Source: Variovorax paradoxus
Lineage (GTDB): Bacteria; Pseudomonadota; Gammaproteobacteria; Burkholderiales; Burkholderiaceae_C
DNA length: 64,000 nucleotides
Reading direction: 5' to 3'
NCBI RefSeq assembly: GCF_029919115.1
Contig: NZ_CP123990.1
Location: forward strand, 1,178,001 to 1,242,000
Shown: positions 25,074 through 33,282 of the stretch, one piece after another
How the letters are laid out: the number at the start of each line of letters is the position of its first letter
How positions within the stretch are numbered: position 1 is the stretch's first letter
Notes under the pieces: generated by a model
Databases searched by the model: none
Told to the model about the DNA's origin: nothing
What the model saw: only the letters and a program-made list of their open reading frames with translations
Program-made: the position numbers and the translations under genes

Positions 25074-25730
25074 ATGGCCAAACCCGTTCTCACCATCAGC
25101 AGCAAGAACTACGGCGCCTGGGCGCTGCGCGGCTGGCTGATGTGCAGGCTGGCCGGGCTGGACTTCAGCGAAAAGATCATTCCGCCCGACGACCCGGCCA
25201 TGAAGGCCGAGATGCTGCTGCTCTCGTCGTCGATGCTGGTGCCTTCGCTGCAGCACGGCAGCGTGAAGGTGTGGGACACGCTGGCCATTGGCGAATACCT
25301 GAACGAGATCAAGCCCAAGGCGGGGCTGCTGCCGGCCGACATCCAGGCCCGCGCGCATTGCCGCGCCATCTGCGGCGAAATGCATTCCGGCTTTGCTTCG
25401 ATGCGTGGCGCCTTGCCGATGAACATCAAGGCGCGCTTTCCGGGCTTCAAGATCTGGTCGCGTGCGCAGGCCGACATCGACCGCATCGTCGCCATCTGGC
25501 GCGAATGCCTCAAGACCTACGGCGGCCCCTTCCTGTTCGGCAAGCAGCCCGGCATGGCCGACGCCATGTATGCGCCGGTGGTCACGCGCTTTCTGAGCTA
25601 CGACGTGCCGCTGGACTCGGTCTGCGCCTCTTATTGCAAGCGCGTGATGGACTTGCCCGCCATGCAGGAGTGGGTGGCCGCCGCGAAGCAGGAACCCGAG
25701 GAAATCGACGAACTGGACGCGGAGTTCTAA
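25074..25730 (+). CDS. Glutathione S-transferase family protein
   Basis: A 218-aa protein with a thioredoxin-fold N-terminal half (LTISSKNYGAWALRGWL, MLVPSLQHG with the cis-proline, VWDTLAIGEYL) and an alpha-helical C-terminal half containing the buried GMADAMYAPV motif. It is a GST of unknown substrate. A GGAGA ribosome site precedes ATG 25074. It is divergent from phaZ across 101 bases in which I see no clear promoter. Confidence 0.92.
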   Translation: MAKPVLTISSKNYGAWALRGWLMCRLAGLDFSEKIIPPDDPAMKAEMLLLSSSMLVPSLQHGSVKVWDTLAIGEYLNEIKPKAGLLPADIQARAHCRAICGEMHSGFASMRGALPMNIKARFPGFKIWSRAQADIDRIVAIWRECLKTYGGPFLFGKQPGMADAMYAPVVTRFLSYDVPLDSVCASYCKRVMDLPAMQEWVAAAKQEPEEIDELDAEF

Positions 25731-25744
25731 GCGGGGCCTGCCGC

Positions 25745-26092
25745 CTAGTGCCGGAACATCCGCAGGTCGAGTGCGCTTTCTTCACCGAGCCACATGGCAT
25801 GCGCCGTGTGGTCGGCCAGGTCGTCGCCCGTGACGCCGTGCACAAAAATGTCGAGGCCGTTGCGGTTGGCCTCCAGCCAATCGATCACCTGGTCGAACTC
25901 GGCCGCGTCGAACGCCAGCTGGCAGCTCCAGTGCGGATGCGGCCCGACCAGGCGCTCATGCACCCGGCCGACCACCACCATCAACTCATGGCCCGCGCGC
26001 TCGCACAGTTGCCTTGCCTGCGCGACCGTAGCGGGGCCGAAATAGACGTGGGCGTGGTACTGCGGATAGAGGTTTTCAGGGCGGCGCGGCAT
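25745..26092 (-). CDS. DOPA 4,5-dioxygenase family protein
   Basis: A 115-aa protein of the small DOPA 4,5-dioxygenase family, first described in fungi, which opens catechol rings in an extradiol fashion. Conserved histidine clusters are YHAHVYFGP, GPHPHWSCQLAF, DIFVHGVTGDD and DHTAHAMWLGE. The full-length fold is present. Bacterial members are common in proteobacteria but their physiological substrate is not known. Convergent with the GST gene; it ends 14 bases from it. Confidence 0.9.
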   Translation of the reverse strand: MPRRPENLYPQYHAHVYFGPATVAQARQLCERAGHELMVVVGRVHERLVGPHPHWSCQLAFDAAEFDQVIDWLEANRNGLDIFVHGVTGDDLADHTAHAMWLGEESALDLRMFRH

Positions 26093-26098
26093 ATGGGC

Positions 26099-26719
26099 TC
26101 ATTGTGGCCCTAACCTGAAGCGCCCGCTGTAGCGGAACACGTCGCCGAACCAGCGGTGGCGCAGCACCATCTTCATGGTGAAGCCGTCGGCATCGGCCGG
26201 GTCGGGCCGCTCCTCGACGTAGGCCGTGCCCAGCAGCAGGCCCAGCGGCAGCGGCAAGCGCAGCCTGCCAAGGCGCCAGATGTAGCCTTTGTCGCGAAAC
26301 ACCAGCGCGCCTTCTTCCGCGCTCACAGCCAGGCGCATGCCGATGCCGAAGCGCACGTATTCGACCACCTCGCTGCCGCGCTCTGCCACACGGCCCATGT
26401 GCGAACGAAAATGGAACGGCGCGCGGCCTTCGAAGCGGAAGACACGGTCCCAGTACAAGAGGGCGTCGTCCGCCCGGCAGCGGTAGTGCACTTCGATCGG
26501 CACGCCGGTGCCGGTGTAGGGAACGAGTGCGCCGAACAGGCGGCCGAAGGGCATGAGCAGCCTTGCCCAGGGTGCGTGGTGCACTTCGTCCATGGTGCCG
26601 CGCACGCACACGTGGGCATTCGAAAACGGCGCCATGGTGTAGTGGCGGCGGATGACCTCGCCCAGCCGCTCCCAGGCGGGGCCGAGCACTTGCTGAAAGA
26701 CGGGCCGGGTGTCGGTCAT
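26099..26719 (-). CDS. DUF4166 domain protein
   Basis: A 206-aa soluble-looking protein of the DUF4166 family, whose function is unknown. Landmarks are FQQVLGPAWERLGEVIRRHY near the N-terminus, PFHFRSHMGR and the C-terminal FTMKMVLRHRWFGDVFRYSG. The beta-rich composition suggests a lipid-binding-like fold, but this is a guess. It starts inside the SRPBCC gene stop (ATGA overlap) and ends the GbsR-associated gene group. Confidence 0.87.
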   Translation of the reverse strand: MTDTRPVFQQVLGPAWERLGEVIRRHYTMAPFSNAHVCVRGTMDEVHHAPWARLLMPFGRLFGALVPYTGTGVPIEVHYRCRADDALLYWDRVFRFEGRAPFHFRSHMGRVAERGSEVVEYVRFGIGMRLAVSAEEGALVFRDKGYIWRLGRLRLPLPLGLLLGTAYVEERPDPADADGFTMKMVLRHRWFGDVFRYSGRFRLGPQ

Positions 26720-27762
26720 GCGGCCGCCGCGGCCGCTTCGCTGCGCACCTTGTAGAAGCGCAGGATGTGCTCGGAAAAATCGCCGAGGAGAAAGTGCGCC
26801 ACGCGGTCGGCATACCAGTTGAAGCGCGTGCTCACGCGCCATGAAACGTCGATGCGAAGCTCCGTGCCGCCCTCGCGCGGGGTGAGGGTGTAGGCCGAGT
26901 CGCGCAGGTCGAAATAGTGGCCGCCGATGAGCACGTGGTCGTCCAGCGCACCGGCCGGAAAAGAGTCGGGCGAGAAGCGGTAGCGCCATTCCACCCGCTT
27001 CAGCGGCTGCCAGTCGGTAACGACCTCGTCGAAGTGCACGTTCTTCTGCCATTGCACCTTGCGCACGCGGCCTTCGGACGTTTGCTCGGTGACGGCCGCC
27101 ACGGGCATGGGCACGCCGATGCGGTACGCCCACGCATCGCCCACTTCGGTGGGGCGAATGTCGCGCACATCGTTGAGCTCATGCCACACGCGTTCGGCGG
27201 GCGCGGCGATGAAGACCGTGCGCGACGTTTTCGAGATCAGCTCCGGGTTGGGCAACTGCGGCTCGATGGCGCCGAGTAGCAGCGGCAGCACCGCAAAGCT
27301 GTAGAGCGCCGGCTTGGGCCAGTGGGTGACACGGCAGACCAGCCCCATGGCCAGCCCGCCAAGGCTGCCCATGAAGGCGAACATCGGCACGATCACGATG
27401 GCGCAGATCATTCCCTCGATGTAGACCAGCAGCGTGCCGACCACGAACAGCGCGGTGGCAACCCAGGGTGCCCAGATGTAGTAGCCCCACCCGCGCCGCT
27501 CGATTCGCTCGGCCATATAGACCGTGACGGCACCGCACACCGCGGGCGCAAGGTAGATGAAGGAGCCCAGCATGGCCGAGAAGCGCTGGCCCGGCAATCC
27601 GCTGAAGGCGATGCGCAGCACGAAGGCGGCCGCGGCGCCCACCAGCAGTGGCCAGAACCATGCAAAGGGCATGCGGCGCAGCGGCGGCTCCTGTATTTCT
27701 GCGGCGCTGGTCGCGGTGGGTGGCAACTCGCGCGGTGCGGCTTCTTCGGGTTCGGTGCTCAT
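26716..27762 (-). CDS. Membrane-anchored SRPBCC (START-like) protein
   Basis: A 348-aa protein. Residues 31-170 contain about five membrane helices (FAWFWPLLVGAAAAFVLRIAF, IYLAPAVCGAVTVYM, WVATALFVVGTLLVYIEGMI, IVPMFAFMGSLGGLAMGLV, ALYSFAVLPLLLGA). Residues 178-340 form an SRPBCC domain typical of polyketide cyclase/START proteins that bind hydrophobic ligands (SRTVFIAAPAERVWHELNDV). The combination suggests a hydrophobic ligand handled at the membrane. It is coupled by ATGA to DUF4166 and follows the methyltransferase gene at 56 bases. Function unknown. Confidence 0.87.
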   Translation of the reverse strand: MSTEPEEAAPRELPPTATSAAEIQEPPLRRMPFAWFWPLLVGAAAAFVLRIAFSGLPGQRFSAMLGSFIYLAPAVCGAVTVYMAERIERRGWGYYIWAPWVATALFVVGTLLVYIEGMICAIVIVPMFAFMGSLGGLAMGLVCRVTHWPKPALYSFAVLPLLLGAIEPQLPNPELISKTSRTVFIAAPAERVWHELNDVRDIRPTEVGDAWAYRIGVPMPVAAVTEQTSEGRVRKVQWQKNVHFDEVVTDWQPLKRVEWRYRFSPDSFPAGALDDHVLIGGHYFDLRDSAYTLTPREGGTELRIDVSWRVSTRFNWYADRVAHFLLGDFSEHILRFYKVRSEAAAAAA

Positions 27763-27818
27763 GTAGGTTTCTTCTCCTCGTTGTGTTTGCTGTCTTGTTG
27801 TTTCGGTGGCGCTTGTTG

Positions 27819-28778
27819 TCAGCCGCTGCGCCTGGCGGTCACCATGCAGTAGTCGAAGTCGCGCCAGAAAACGCCCAGCACCAGGGCGCAGTAGCTCGCG
27901 ACAATGTGCTTGCGGCGCCAGGGGCTGAGCTTGCCGCGCGCCTTCCAGAGCTCGGCCAGCGCAAAGCGCGTGGCCAGCGCCGGAATGTGCAGCGCGCTGG
28001 GCGCGACGCGCCAGCGCAGCGACTGCACCTTGACGTCTTCGAACCCGTTGTCGCGCAGTGCGGTCACAAAGTCTTCCTGCACGGCCAGCGTGGGCACGGC
28101 CCAGCTGTCGGCCCACAGGCGGTGCAGCCAGCCGGCGACGCGGCCGGGCTGGCGCCGCAGCAGAAAGCCGTCGACCACCGCCAGCCGAGCGCCGGGCTTC
28201 AGCAGGCGTGCCGCCTCGCGCACGAAATCGGCCTTGGCCGTACCGCTGGCGTAACAGGCGCTCTCCACTGCCCACGCGCCATCGGCTTGCGCCGCCGGCA
28301 GGCCGGTGCGCGTGTAGTCGGCTTCGATGTGCGCCATGCGATCGGCCACGCCGGCACGGGCGTCGAGCCGGGCCGCGATGCTGTTCTGCACGGCCACGTT
28401 GGTGACGGTGACGGCATACAGCGACGGGTCTTCGCTCACCAGTGTGCGCGCGGTGGCGCCGGCGCCGCAGCCCAGGTCGATCACGCAGCGGCGGGGTTGC
28501 GCGGCCTCCTGCTTCGGGCTGGGAGCGTCGGCCTCGTCGAGCTTCAGTGCGCGGCCGACCGTTCGGTTCATCTCCACCAGCATGCCTTCGCGCCGCAATG
28601 GGTTGAGCCCGAGCCGCCAAAAGCCGAAGTGCATGTTGTAGCTGGGGCTCCATGCGCGGTAGTCGTCGGCCACCTCGGTGAAGTAGTCCTGCGTGTCCGC
28701 GCGTGTGATGGCCTGGTTGGACAGCGGAGCTTCAGGCGTCTGCGCCGCGCGGAAATCGGGCTGGAAAACATTGGGCAC
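27819..28778 (-). CDS. Class I SAM-dependent methyltransferase
   Basis: A 319-aa methyltransferase with motif I at residues 99-107 (VIDLGCGAG) and the downstream acidic and LLKPGARLAVVDGF motifs. The N-terminal region (YFTEVADDYRAWSPSYNMHFGFW) resembles enzymes that methylate lipids or isoprenoids (tocopherol or cyclopropane-type groups). The substrate is not determinable. It lies between the DUF393 and SRPBCC genes, in a group probably controlled by the GbsR-like regulator. Confidence 0.9.
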   Translation of the reverse strand: MPNVFQPDFRAAQTPEAPLSNQAITRADTQDYFTEVADDYRAWSPSYNMHFGFWRLGLNPLRREGMLVEMNRTVGRALKLDEADAPSPKQEAAQPRRCVIDLGCGAGATARTLVSEDPSLYAVTVTNVAVQNSIAARLDARAGVADRMAHIEADYTRTGLPAAQADGAWAVESACYASGTAKADFVREAARLLKPGARLAVVDGFLLRRQPGRVAGWLHRLWADSWAVPTLAVQEDFVTALRDNGFEDVKVQSLRWRVAPSALHIPALATRFALAELWKARGKLSPWRRKHIVASYCALVLGVFWRDFDYCMVTARRSG

Positions 28779-28799
28779 AAAAAGCTCCTTTTTCTCTTT

Positions 28800-29225
28800 T
28801 CAGATTCGGCAATTGCCACCGGCACATGTGGCCGACGAGCGGGCGGCCTTTCCGGCCAGCAGGGTGACCAGCCAGCGCGGCAGCCGGTAGCGGTTGCGCG
28901 CAAGCACCGCATAGGCGCGGTCGGCCAGCGGCGCGACGAGCGGCAGGTCGAGAAGGAAGCTGCCGCTCGGCAGCCCGACGGCATCGCGGCAGGCCCGAAT
29001 GGCAGGGACGCCCGCGAACACCTGTCCGGCGGCGTCTACCGCGTGAATCGCCGTCATCAGCGCCTCGCGAGGCGCGGGTCCTTCGCTGAAGCCCGGCGGC
29101 GAGCAATCGACCAGCTGCAGGCGCCCGGCGGCATCACGCGCCTTCATGCCGTTCATCTCGGCCGTGCAGAGGGCGCAGGTAGCGTCGTAGTAAACGGTGA
29201 GAGGGTAGGTGACAGCAGGGCGCAT
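28800..29225 (-). CDS. DUF393 (DCC) thiol-disulfide protein
   Basis: A 141-aa protein of the DCC/DUF393 family, a thioredoxin-like fold with the motif Y13-D14-x2-C17-x2-C20 (YYDATCALC). Two further cysteines lie near the C-terminus (SSATCAGGNCRI), which is unusual and might give a second redox pair. The protein is probably cytoplasmic. A 20-base inverted repeat matching the one in front of the GbsR gene lies 15 bases upstream of its start, so it is the first gene of the regulated group. Confidence 0.9.
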   Translation of the reverse strand: MRPAVTYPLTVYYDATCALCTAEMNGMKARDAAGRLQLVDCSPPGFSEGPAPREALMTAIHAVDAAGQVFAGVPAIRACRDAVGLPSGSFLLDLPLVAPLADRAYAVLARNRYRLPRWLVTLLAGKAARSSATCAGGNCRI

Positions 29226-29239
29226 GGTTTTGTTTCGTT

Positions 29240-29259
29240 ATTTCTGTCAAAACAGAAAT
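29240..29259. promoter_or_regulatory. Predicted GbsR/MarR operator, copy 1
   Basis: A perfect inverted repeat with 8-base arms, ATTTCTGT-CAAA-ACAGAAAT, 15 bases upstream of the DUF393 start codon (29225). A near-identical copy lies at 29909-29928 in front of the regulator itself. Two copies at both target positions make this the likely binding site of the GbsR-like protein. Confidence 0.65.
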
Positions 29260-29281
29260 GATTTGGCAAAAAAAGAGAAGC

Positions 29282-29884
29282 TCAGATCATCGGCAGGCTG
29301 GCGTGATGGGCATCCGGGTCATCGTCGTTTTTCTTCGGTGCCGTGGGCGCCGCCGGAGGCGCATCGCCGCGAACGAACTTCTGCACGCTGGCGCCCAGCG
29401 TCAGCACCTTGTCGAGCGTGCCGGGCGAGAGCCGCAGCATTTCGTCGGCCCAGGTGGCGAGCTTGCTCATCAGGTCCATGGTGGAGCGGATGCGGTCTTG
29501 CGCATCGGCAGGCTCCTTCTGGAAGTCGGGGCTCGAGACGATTTCGCGCAGCACGCGGATGGTGGGATCGAACTCGCGTTCCTTGCGTTCGCGCACCACG
29601 GTGCGAAACAGTTCCCACACGTCGACGCTGGTTTCGAAGTAGTCGCGGCGGTCGCCGAGGATGTGCGTTACCCGCACCAGGTTCCAGGCCTGGAGTTCCT
29701 TCAGGCTGTTGCTCACGTTGGAGCGGGCCACGCCCAAGGTGTCGGAGAGCTCTTCGGCATGCATGGGCTTGCCATGGGCGAACAGCAGCGCATGAATTTG
29801 CGAAACCGTGCGGTTGACACCCCACATGGAGCCCATCTCGCCCCAGTGGAGGACGAATTTGCGTTGGATGTCGGTGAGTTCCAT
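29282..29884 (-). CDS. GbsR/MarR-family transcriptional regulator
   Basis: A 200-aa winged-helix regulator of the GbsR subfamily. The DNA-binding region is at about residues 20-85 (VSQIHALLFAHGKPMHAEEL, LGVARSNVSNSLKELQAWNL, VTHILGDRRDYFET), followed by a helical dimerisation domain. Residues 172-200 are Pro/Ala/Lys/Asp-rich and probably disordered. It lies in the same orientation as the DUF393-methyltransferase-SRPBCC-DUF4166 genes. A 20-base palindrome sits 25-44 bases upstream of its start, consistent with autorepression. Confidence 0.92.
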   Translation of the reverse strand: MELTDIQRKFVLHWGEMGSMWGVNRTVSQIHALLFAHGKPMHAEELSDTLGVARSNVSNSLKELQAWNLVRVTHILGDRRDYFETSVDVWELFRTVVRERKEREFDPTIRVLREIVSSPDFQKEPADAQDRIRSTMDLMSKLATWADEMLRLSPGTLDKVLTLGASVQKFVRGDAPPAAPTAPKKNDDDPDAHHASLPMI

Positions 29885-29908
29885 GCCTCGAAGTCTAAGA
29901 TTTTAGAA

Positions 29909-29928
29909 ATTTCTGTCAATAGAGAAAT
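29909..29928. promoter_or_regulatory. Predicted GbsR/MarR operator, copy 2
   Basis: ATTTCTGT-CAAT-AGAGAAAT, the same sequence as the copy at 29240-29259 with one mismatched arm position. It is located 25 bases upstream of the GbsR-like gene start (29884), in an AT-rich stretch that probably contains the promoter. Confidence 0.6.
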
Positions 29929-29961
29929 ACAAATTCATTTGCACATGCCGCTGGTTTGGAA

Positions 29962-29981
29962 TACTGTATGAATAAACAGTA
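29962..29981 (+). promoter_or_regulatory. LexA (SOS) box
   Basis: TACTGTATGAATAAACAGTA fits the LexA consensus CTGT-N8-ACAG exactly in its arms and matches 17 of 20 positions of the E. coli consensus. It lies 21 bases upstream of the radical SAM gene start, where bound repressor would block transcription. The PA0069 orthologue in Pseudomonas aeruginosa is, to my knowledge, part of the LexA regulon. Confidence 0.75.
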
Positions 29982-30002
29982 GTCAAAAGAAAGGTGCGCC
30001 AC

Positions 30003-31097
30003 ATGCCAGCTGCCCACATTCCCATCCACATCATCAAAGGCCGGGGCGCGGCCACGCACTTGGCACACCGCTTTTCGCGTGATGAGCGCAATGCGTTCGA
30101 CGACGGCTGGGGCACGCTCGAAGAGGGCGCGGCCGAAGCCGAAGGGCTGCTGCCGCTGGCGACGGAGGTGCGCTTCGAAGACGTGAAGTCGGTGCTCAAC
30201 CAGAATGAATCGCCCGACGTGTCGTTCGACCGTTCGCTCAACCCGTATCGCGGCTGCGAACACGGCTGCATCTACTGCTTTGCGCGGCCCACCCACAGCT
30301 ACCTCAACCTCTCGCCGGGGCTCGACTTCGAAACCAAGCTCATTGCCAAGCGAAACATCGTGGAGGTGCTGCGCGCCGAACTCGGCCGCAAAGGCTATCG
30401 GCCAAGCCACGTCGCCATCGGCACCGCCACCGATTGCTACCAGCCCATCGAGCGCGAACTGCGCCTCACGCGTTCGATCATCGAGCTGTTGCAAGAAACA
30501 CGGCACCCATTTGCGCTGGTCACCAAGTCGAGCGCGGTGGAGCGCGACCTCGACCTGATCGCGCCCATGGCCGCCCAGCACCTTGCCGCGGTGTACGTGA
30601 CCGTGACCACGCTCGATGGCGAACTGGCCCGCAAGCTCGAGCCGCGAGCGGCCGCTCCGCATCGGCGGCTGCGCACCATTCGCACCCTGGCCGAGGCAGG
30701 CGTGCCGGTGGGGGTGAGCGTGGCGCCGCAGATCCCGTTCGTCAACGAAGACATGGAGCAGGTGCTCGAAGCGGCCTGGGAGGCCGGTGCGCGCAGCGCC
30801 TTCTACACCGTGATCAGGCTGCCGTGGGAGGTGGCGCCCCTGTTCAAGGAGTGGCTGGGGCTGCACTACCCGCAGCGGGCGGACCGCATCATGGCGCGCA
30901 TCCACGAAATGCGCGGCGGCAAGGACTACGACGCCGACTTTGCCACGCGCATGAAGGGCACCGGCCTCTGGGCCGACCTGATCCGCCAGCGCTTCGAGAA
31001 GGCGGCAAACCGCATCGGCTTCAACCGCGAACGCATTCCGCTCGACCTGGGCGCCTTCCGGCCGCCGGGTGCGGCGGGGCAGGGCAGTCTTTTCTGA
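30003..31097 (+). CDS. Radical SAM protein, PA0069 family
   Basis: A 364-aa radical SAM enzyme. The [4Fe-4S] cluster motif CX3CX2C is in RGCEHGCIYCFARPTHSY. Related proteins include spore photoproduct lyase-type DNA repair enzymes, and the family appears in SOS regulons, but its reaction is not established. AAAGAAAGG lies 8 bases before ATG 30003, which I prefer over the GTG at 29994. A LexA box lies directly upstream, so induction by DNA damage is likely. Confidence 0.93.
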   Translation: MPAAHIPIHIIKGRGAATHLAHRFSRDERNAFDDGWGTLEEGAAEAEGLLPLATEVRFEDVKSVLNQNESPDVSFDRSLNPYRGCEHGCIYCFARPTHSYLNLSPGLDFETKLIAKRNIVEVLRAELGRKGYRPSHVAIGTATDCYQPIERELRLTRSIIELLQETRHPFALVTKSSAVERDLDLIAPMAAQHLAAVYVTVTTLDGELARKLEPRAAAPHRRLRTIRTLAEAGVPVGVSVAPQIPFVNEDMEQVLEAAWEAGARSAFYTVIRLPWEVAPLFKEWLGLHYPQRADRIMARIHEMRGGKDYDADFATRMKGTGLWADLIRQRFEKAANRIGFNRERIPLDLGAFRPPGAAGQGSLF

Positions 31098-31211
31098 GGG
31101 CTGGTCCCGTGCGGCCTGCAGCCGGGCATCGCATCAAATCCGCTTCAAAATAAGCGGTAGATTCAACCCACCGGCGGCATCGGCCGTCCGGCCATGGCTG
31201 CAAAGGTACGC

Positions 31212-31727
31212 ATGAACGGGATATGGATAGTGGTGATGGGAGTTTCAGGCTGCGGCAAGTCGAGCCTGGGGGCGGCGCTTGCGACCGCCTTTGCGCTGCC
31301 GCTGATCGAAGGGGACGACCACCACCCTGCGTCGAACGTCGAAAAAATGCGCCAGGGCATCCCCTTGACCGATGCCGACCGCGCCGGCTGGCTTGCCACT
31401 CTGGGCCGTGCGCTTGCCGACAAGCCGCAGGGCGCGGTGCTGACTTGCTCTGCGCTCAAGCGCGCTTACCGCGAGCAGCTGCGTGCGGCCGTGCCGGACC
31501 TGCGCTTCGTGTTCATGGCCATCGAGCGCGACGAGGCCGAGCGGCGCGTGGCCGCGCGTGCGGGCGCGGGCGAGCACATGTTTCCGGCCAGCCTGGTGGC
31601 CAACCAGTTCGCCACGCTCGAATCGCCGGTGGGCGAGGCCGGCGTGGTTGCCGTCGACGCCACCGCGCCGCTGCCGGAACTGGTGGCGCAGATCAAACGC
31701 GAAATCCCGGAAGCTGCGCGCCGCTAG
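31212..31727 (+). CDS. gntK: Gluconokinase
   Basis: A 171-aa P-loop kinase that phosphorylates gluconate to 6-phosphogluconate. The Walker A motif GVSGCGKSS begins at residue 10. The family landmarks EGDDHHPASNVEKM, PLTDADRAGWL, TCSALKRAYREQLR and LVANQFATLE are all present. I chose ATG 31212 because AAAGG lies upstream at good spacing; an upstream in-frame ATG at 31194 lacks a ribosome site. It is convergent with gnd, which uses its product. Confidence 0.94.
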   Translation: MNGIWIVVMGVSGCGKSSLGAALATAFALPLIEGDDHHPASNVEKMRQGIPLTDADRAGWLATLGRALADKPQGAVLTCSALKRAYREQLRAAVPDLRFVFMAIERDEAERRVAARAGAGEHMFPASLVANQFATLESPVGEAGVVAVDATAPLPELVAQIKREIPEAARR

Positions 31728-31758
31728 AGCGCAAGCACCCGGCCGTCTGCGCCGGCCC

Positions 31759-33177
31759 TTAGATCACTTCGGGCCAGTTGGTATGGAAGAACTCGCCCGC
31801 TGGCTTGTCGACCCGCTCATACGTGTGCGCGCCAAAAAAGTCGCGCTGCGCCTGCAGCAGGTTGGCCGATAGGCGCTCGGTGCGGTAGCTGTCGTAGTAG
31901 GCGAGCGACGCGCTGAACGCCGGCACCGGAATGCCGTTGCTCACGGCCAGCGCCACCACTTCGCGCCAGTTCTGCTGCGTGCGGTTGAGCAGGTCCTTGA
32001 AGAAAGGGTCGAGCATCAGGTTGCCCAGCGCCGGGTTGGTGCGGTAGGCATCGGTGATGCGGTTCAGGAAACGCGCGCGAATGATGCAGCCGCCGCGCCA
32101 GATTGCCGCAATGCGGCCGAGGTCGAGCTTCCACTCCTTCTTCTCGCCCATCGTCTTGATGAGGTCGAAGCCTTGCGTGTAGCTGATGACCTTGGAGGCA
32201 TACAGCGCATCGTGCACCTTGGCCACCAAGGCCTTCTTGTCGAGCGAAAGCTCCGCCGTCGGACCTTGCAGCAGCTTGCTTGCGGCCACGCGGTGGTTCT
32301 TTTGCGAAGACAGCACGCGTGCTTCAACGGCTGCGTTGATGGTGCTGATGACCACCGCGTTCTCGGCCGCGTTGATGAGCGTCCATTGGCCCGTGCCCTT
32401 CTGGCCTGCCTTGTCGAGAATCACGTCGACGATCGGCTTGCCCGTTTCGGGGTCTTTCTGCTCGAGCGCCTTGGCGGTGATCTGGATCAGGTAGCTCTGC
32501 AGCTCGCCGTCGTTCCATTCGTTGAAGACTGCCGCCATTTCGTCGGTGGTGAAGCCCGCGGCCTTGAACAGGCTGTAGGCCTCGCAGATCAGCTGCATGT
32601 CGCCGTACTCGATGCCGTTGTGCACCATCTTCACGTAGTGGCCCGCGCCGCCCGGGCCGATGTGAATCACGCAAGGCTCGCCGTCGACCTTGGCTGCAAT
32701 GCTCTCGAAGATCGGCTTCATCACCTCCCACGTGGAAAGCGGCCCGCCCGGCATGATCGAGGGGCCCTTGCGCGCGCCTTCCTCGCCGCCCGACACCCCC
32801 GCGCCGATGAAGCGCAGGCCCTTGCCCGAGAGGTACGCATCGCGGCGCTCGGTATCGGTGTAGAGGCTGTTGCCGCCGTCGATGACGATGTCGTCCTTGT
32901 CGAGCAGCGGAATCAGTTGCTCGATGACCTGGTCGACCGGCGCACCGGCCTTCACCATGATCTGGATCTTGCGGGGCTTGGCAAGGCTCTGAACGAACTC
33001 TTCCAGCGTCTTCGCGCCGACCAGCTTCTTGCCGGGGTTTGCGGCCACGAAGGCCTCGGTGGTGGCTTCGGTGCGGTTGTACACGCTGACCTGGAAGCCG
33101 CGGCTTTCCACGTTCAGCACCAGGTTCTGGCCCATCACGGCCAGGCCGATCAAACCGAAATCGCTTTTGTTGCTCAT
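31759..33177 (-). CDS. gnd: 6-phosphogluconate dehydrogenase (decarboxylating)
   Basis: A 472-aa enzyme of the oxidative pentose phosphate pathway that converts 6-phosphogluconate to ribulose 5-phosphate, producing NADPH. It has the N-terminal Rossmann motif GLIGLAVMGQNL, the NRT after the second strand, the catalytic region GAGVSGGEEGARKGPSIMPGG and HIGPGGAGHYVKMVHNGIEY, and IAAIWRGGCIIRA. Length is that of the long (E. coli-like) form. Start at ATG 33177 (MSNKSDFG). gntK converges on it from the other side, but edd/eda are absent here. Confidence 0.97.
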   Translation of the reverse strand: MSNKSDFGLIGLAVMGQNLVLNVESRGFQVSVYNRTEATTEAFVAANPGKKLVGAKTLEEFVQSLAKPRKIQIMVKAGAPVDQVIEQLIPLLDKDDIVIDGGNSLYTDTERRDAYLSGKGLRFIGAGVSGGEEGARKGPSIMPGGPLSTWEVMKPIFESIAAKVDGEPCVIHIGPGGAGHYVKMVHNGIEYGDMQLICEAYSLFKAAGFTTDEMAAVFNEWNDGELQSYLIQITAKALEQKDPETGKPIVDVILDKAGQKGTGQWTLINAAENAVVISTINAAVEARVLSSQKNHRVAASKLLQGPTAELSLDKKALVAKVHDALYASKVISYTQGFDLIKTMGEKKEWKLDLGRIAAIWRGGCIIRARFLNRITDAYRTNPALGNLMLDPFFKDLLNRTQQNWREVVALAVSNGIPVPAFSASLAYYDSYRTERLSANLLQAQRDFFGAHTYERVDKPAGEFFHTNWPEVI

Positions 33178-33282
33178 GGCCCTTCTTTCGTGTGCGATAG
33201 ATGTGACCGGCATTGTGCCGGGGGTGCCGCGGAGCTGCTGCTGGAGCGCGCCTATGGCCGAGCGGGCCGCAGGGGCGGCAGC

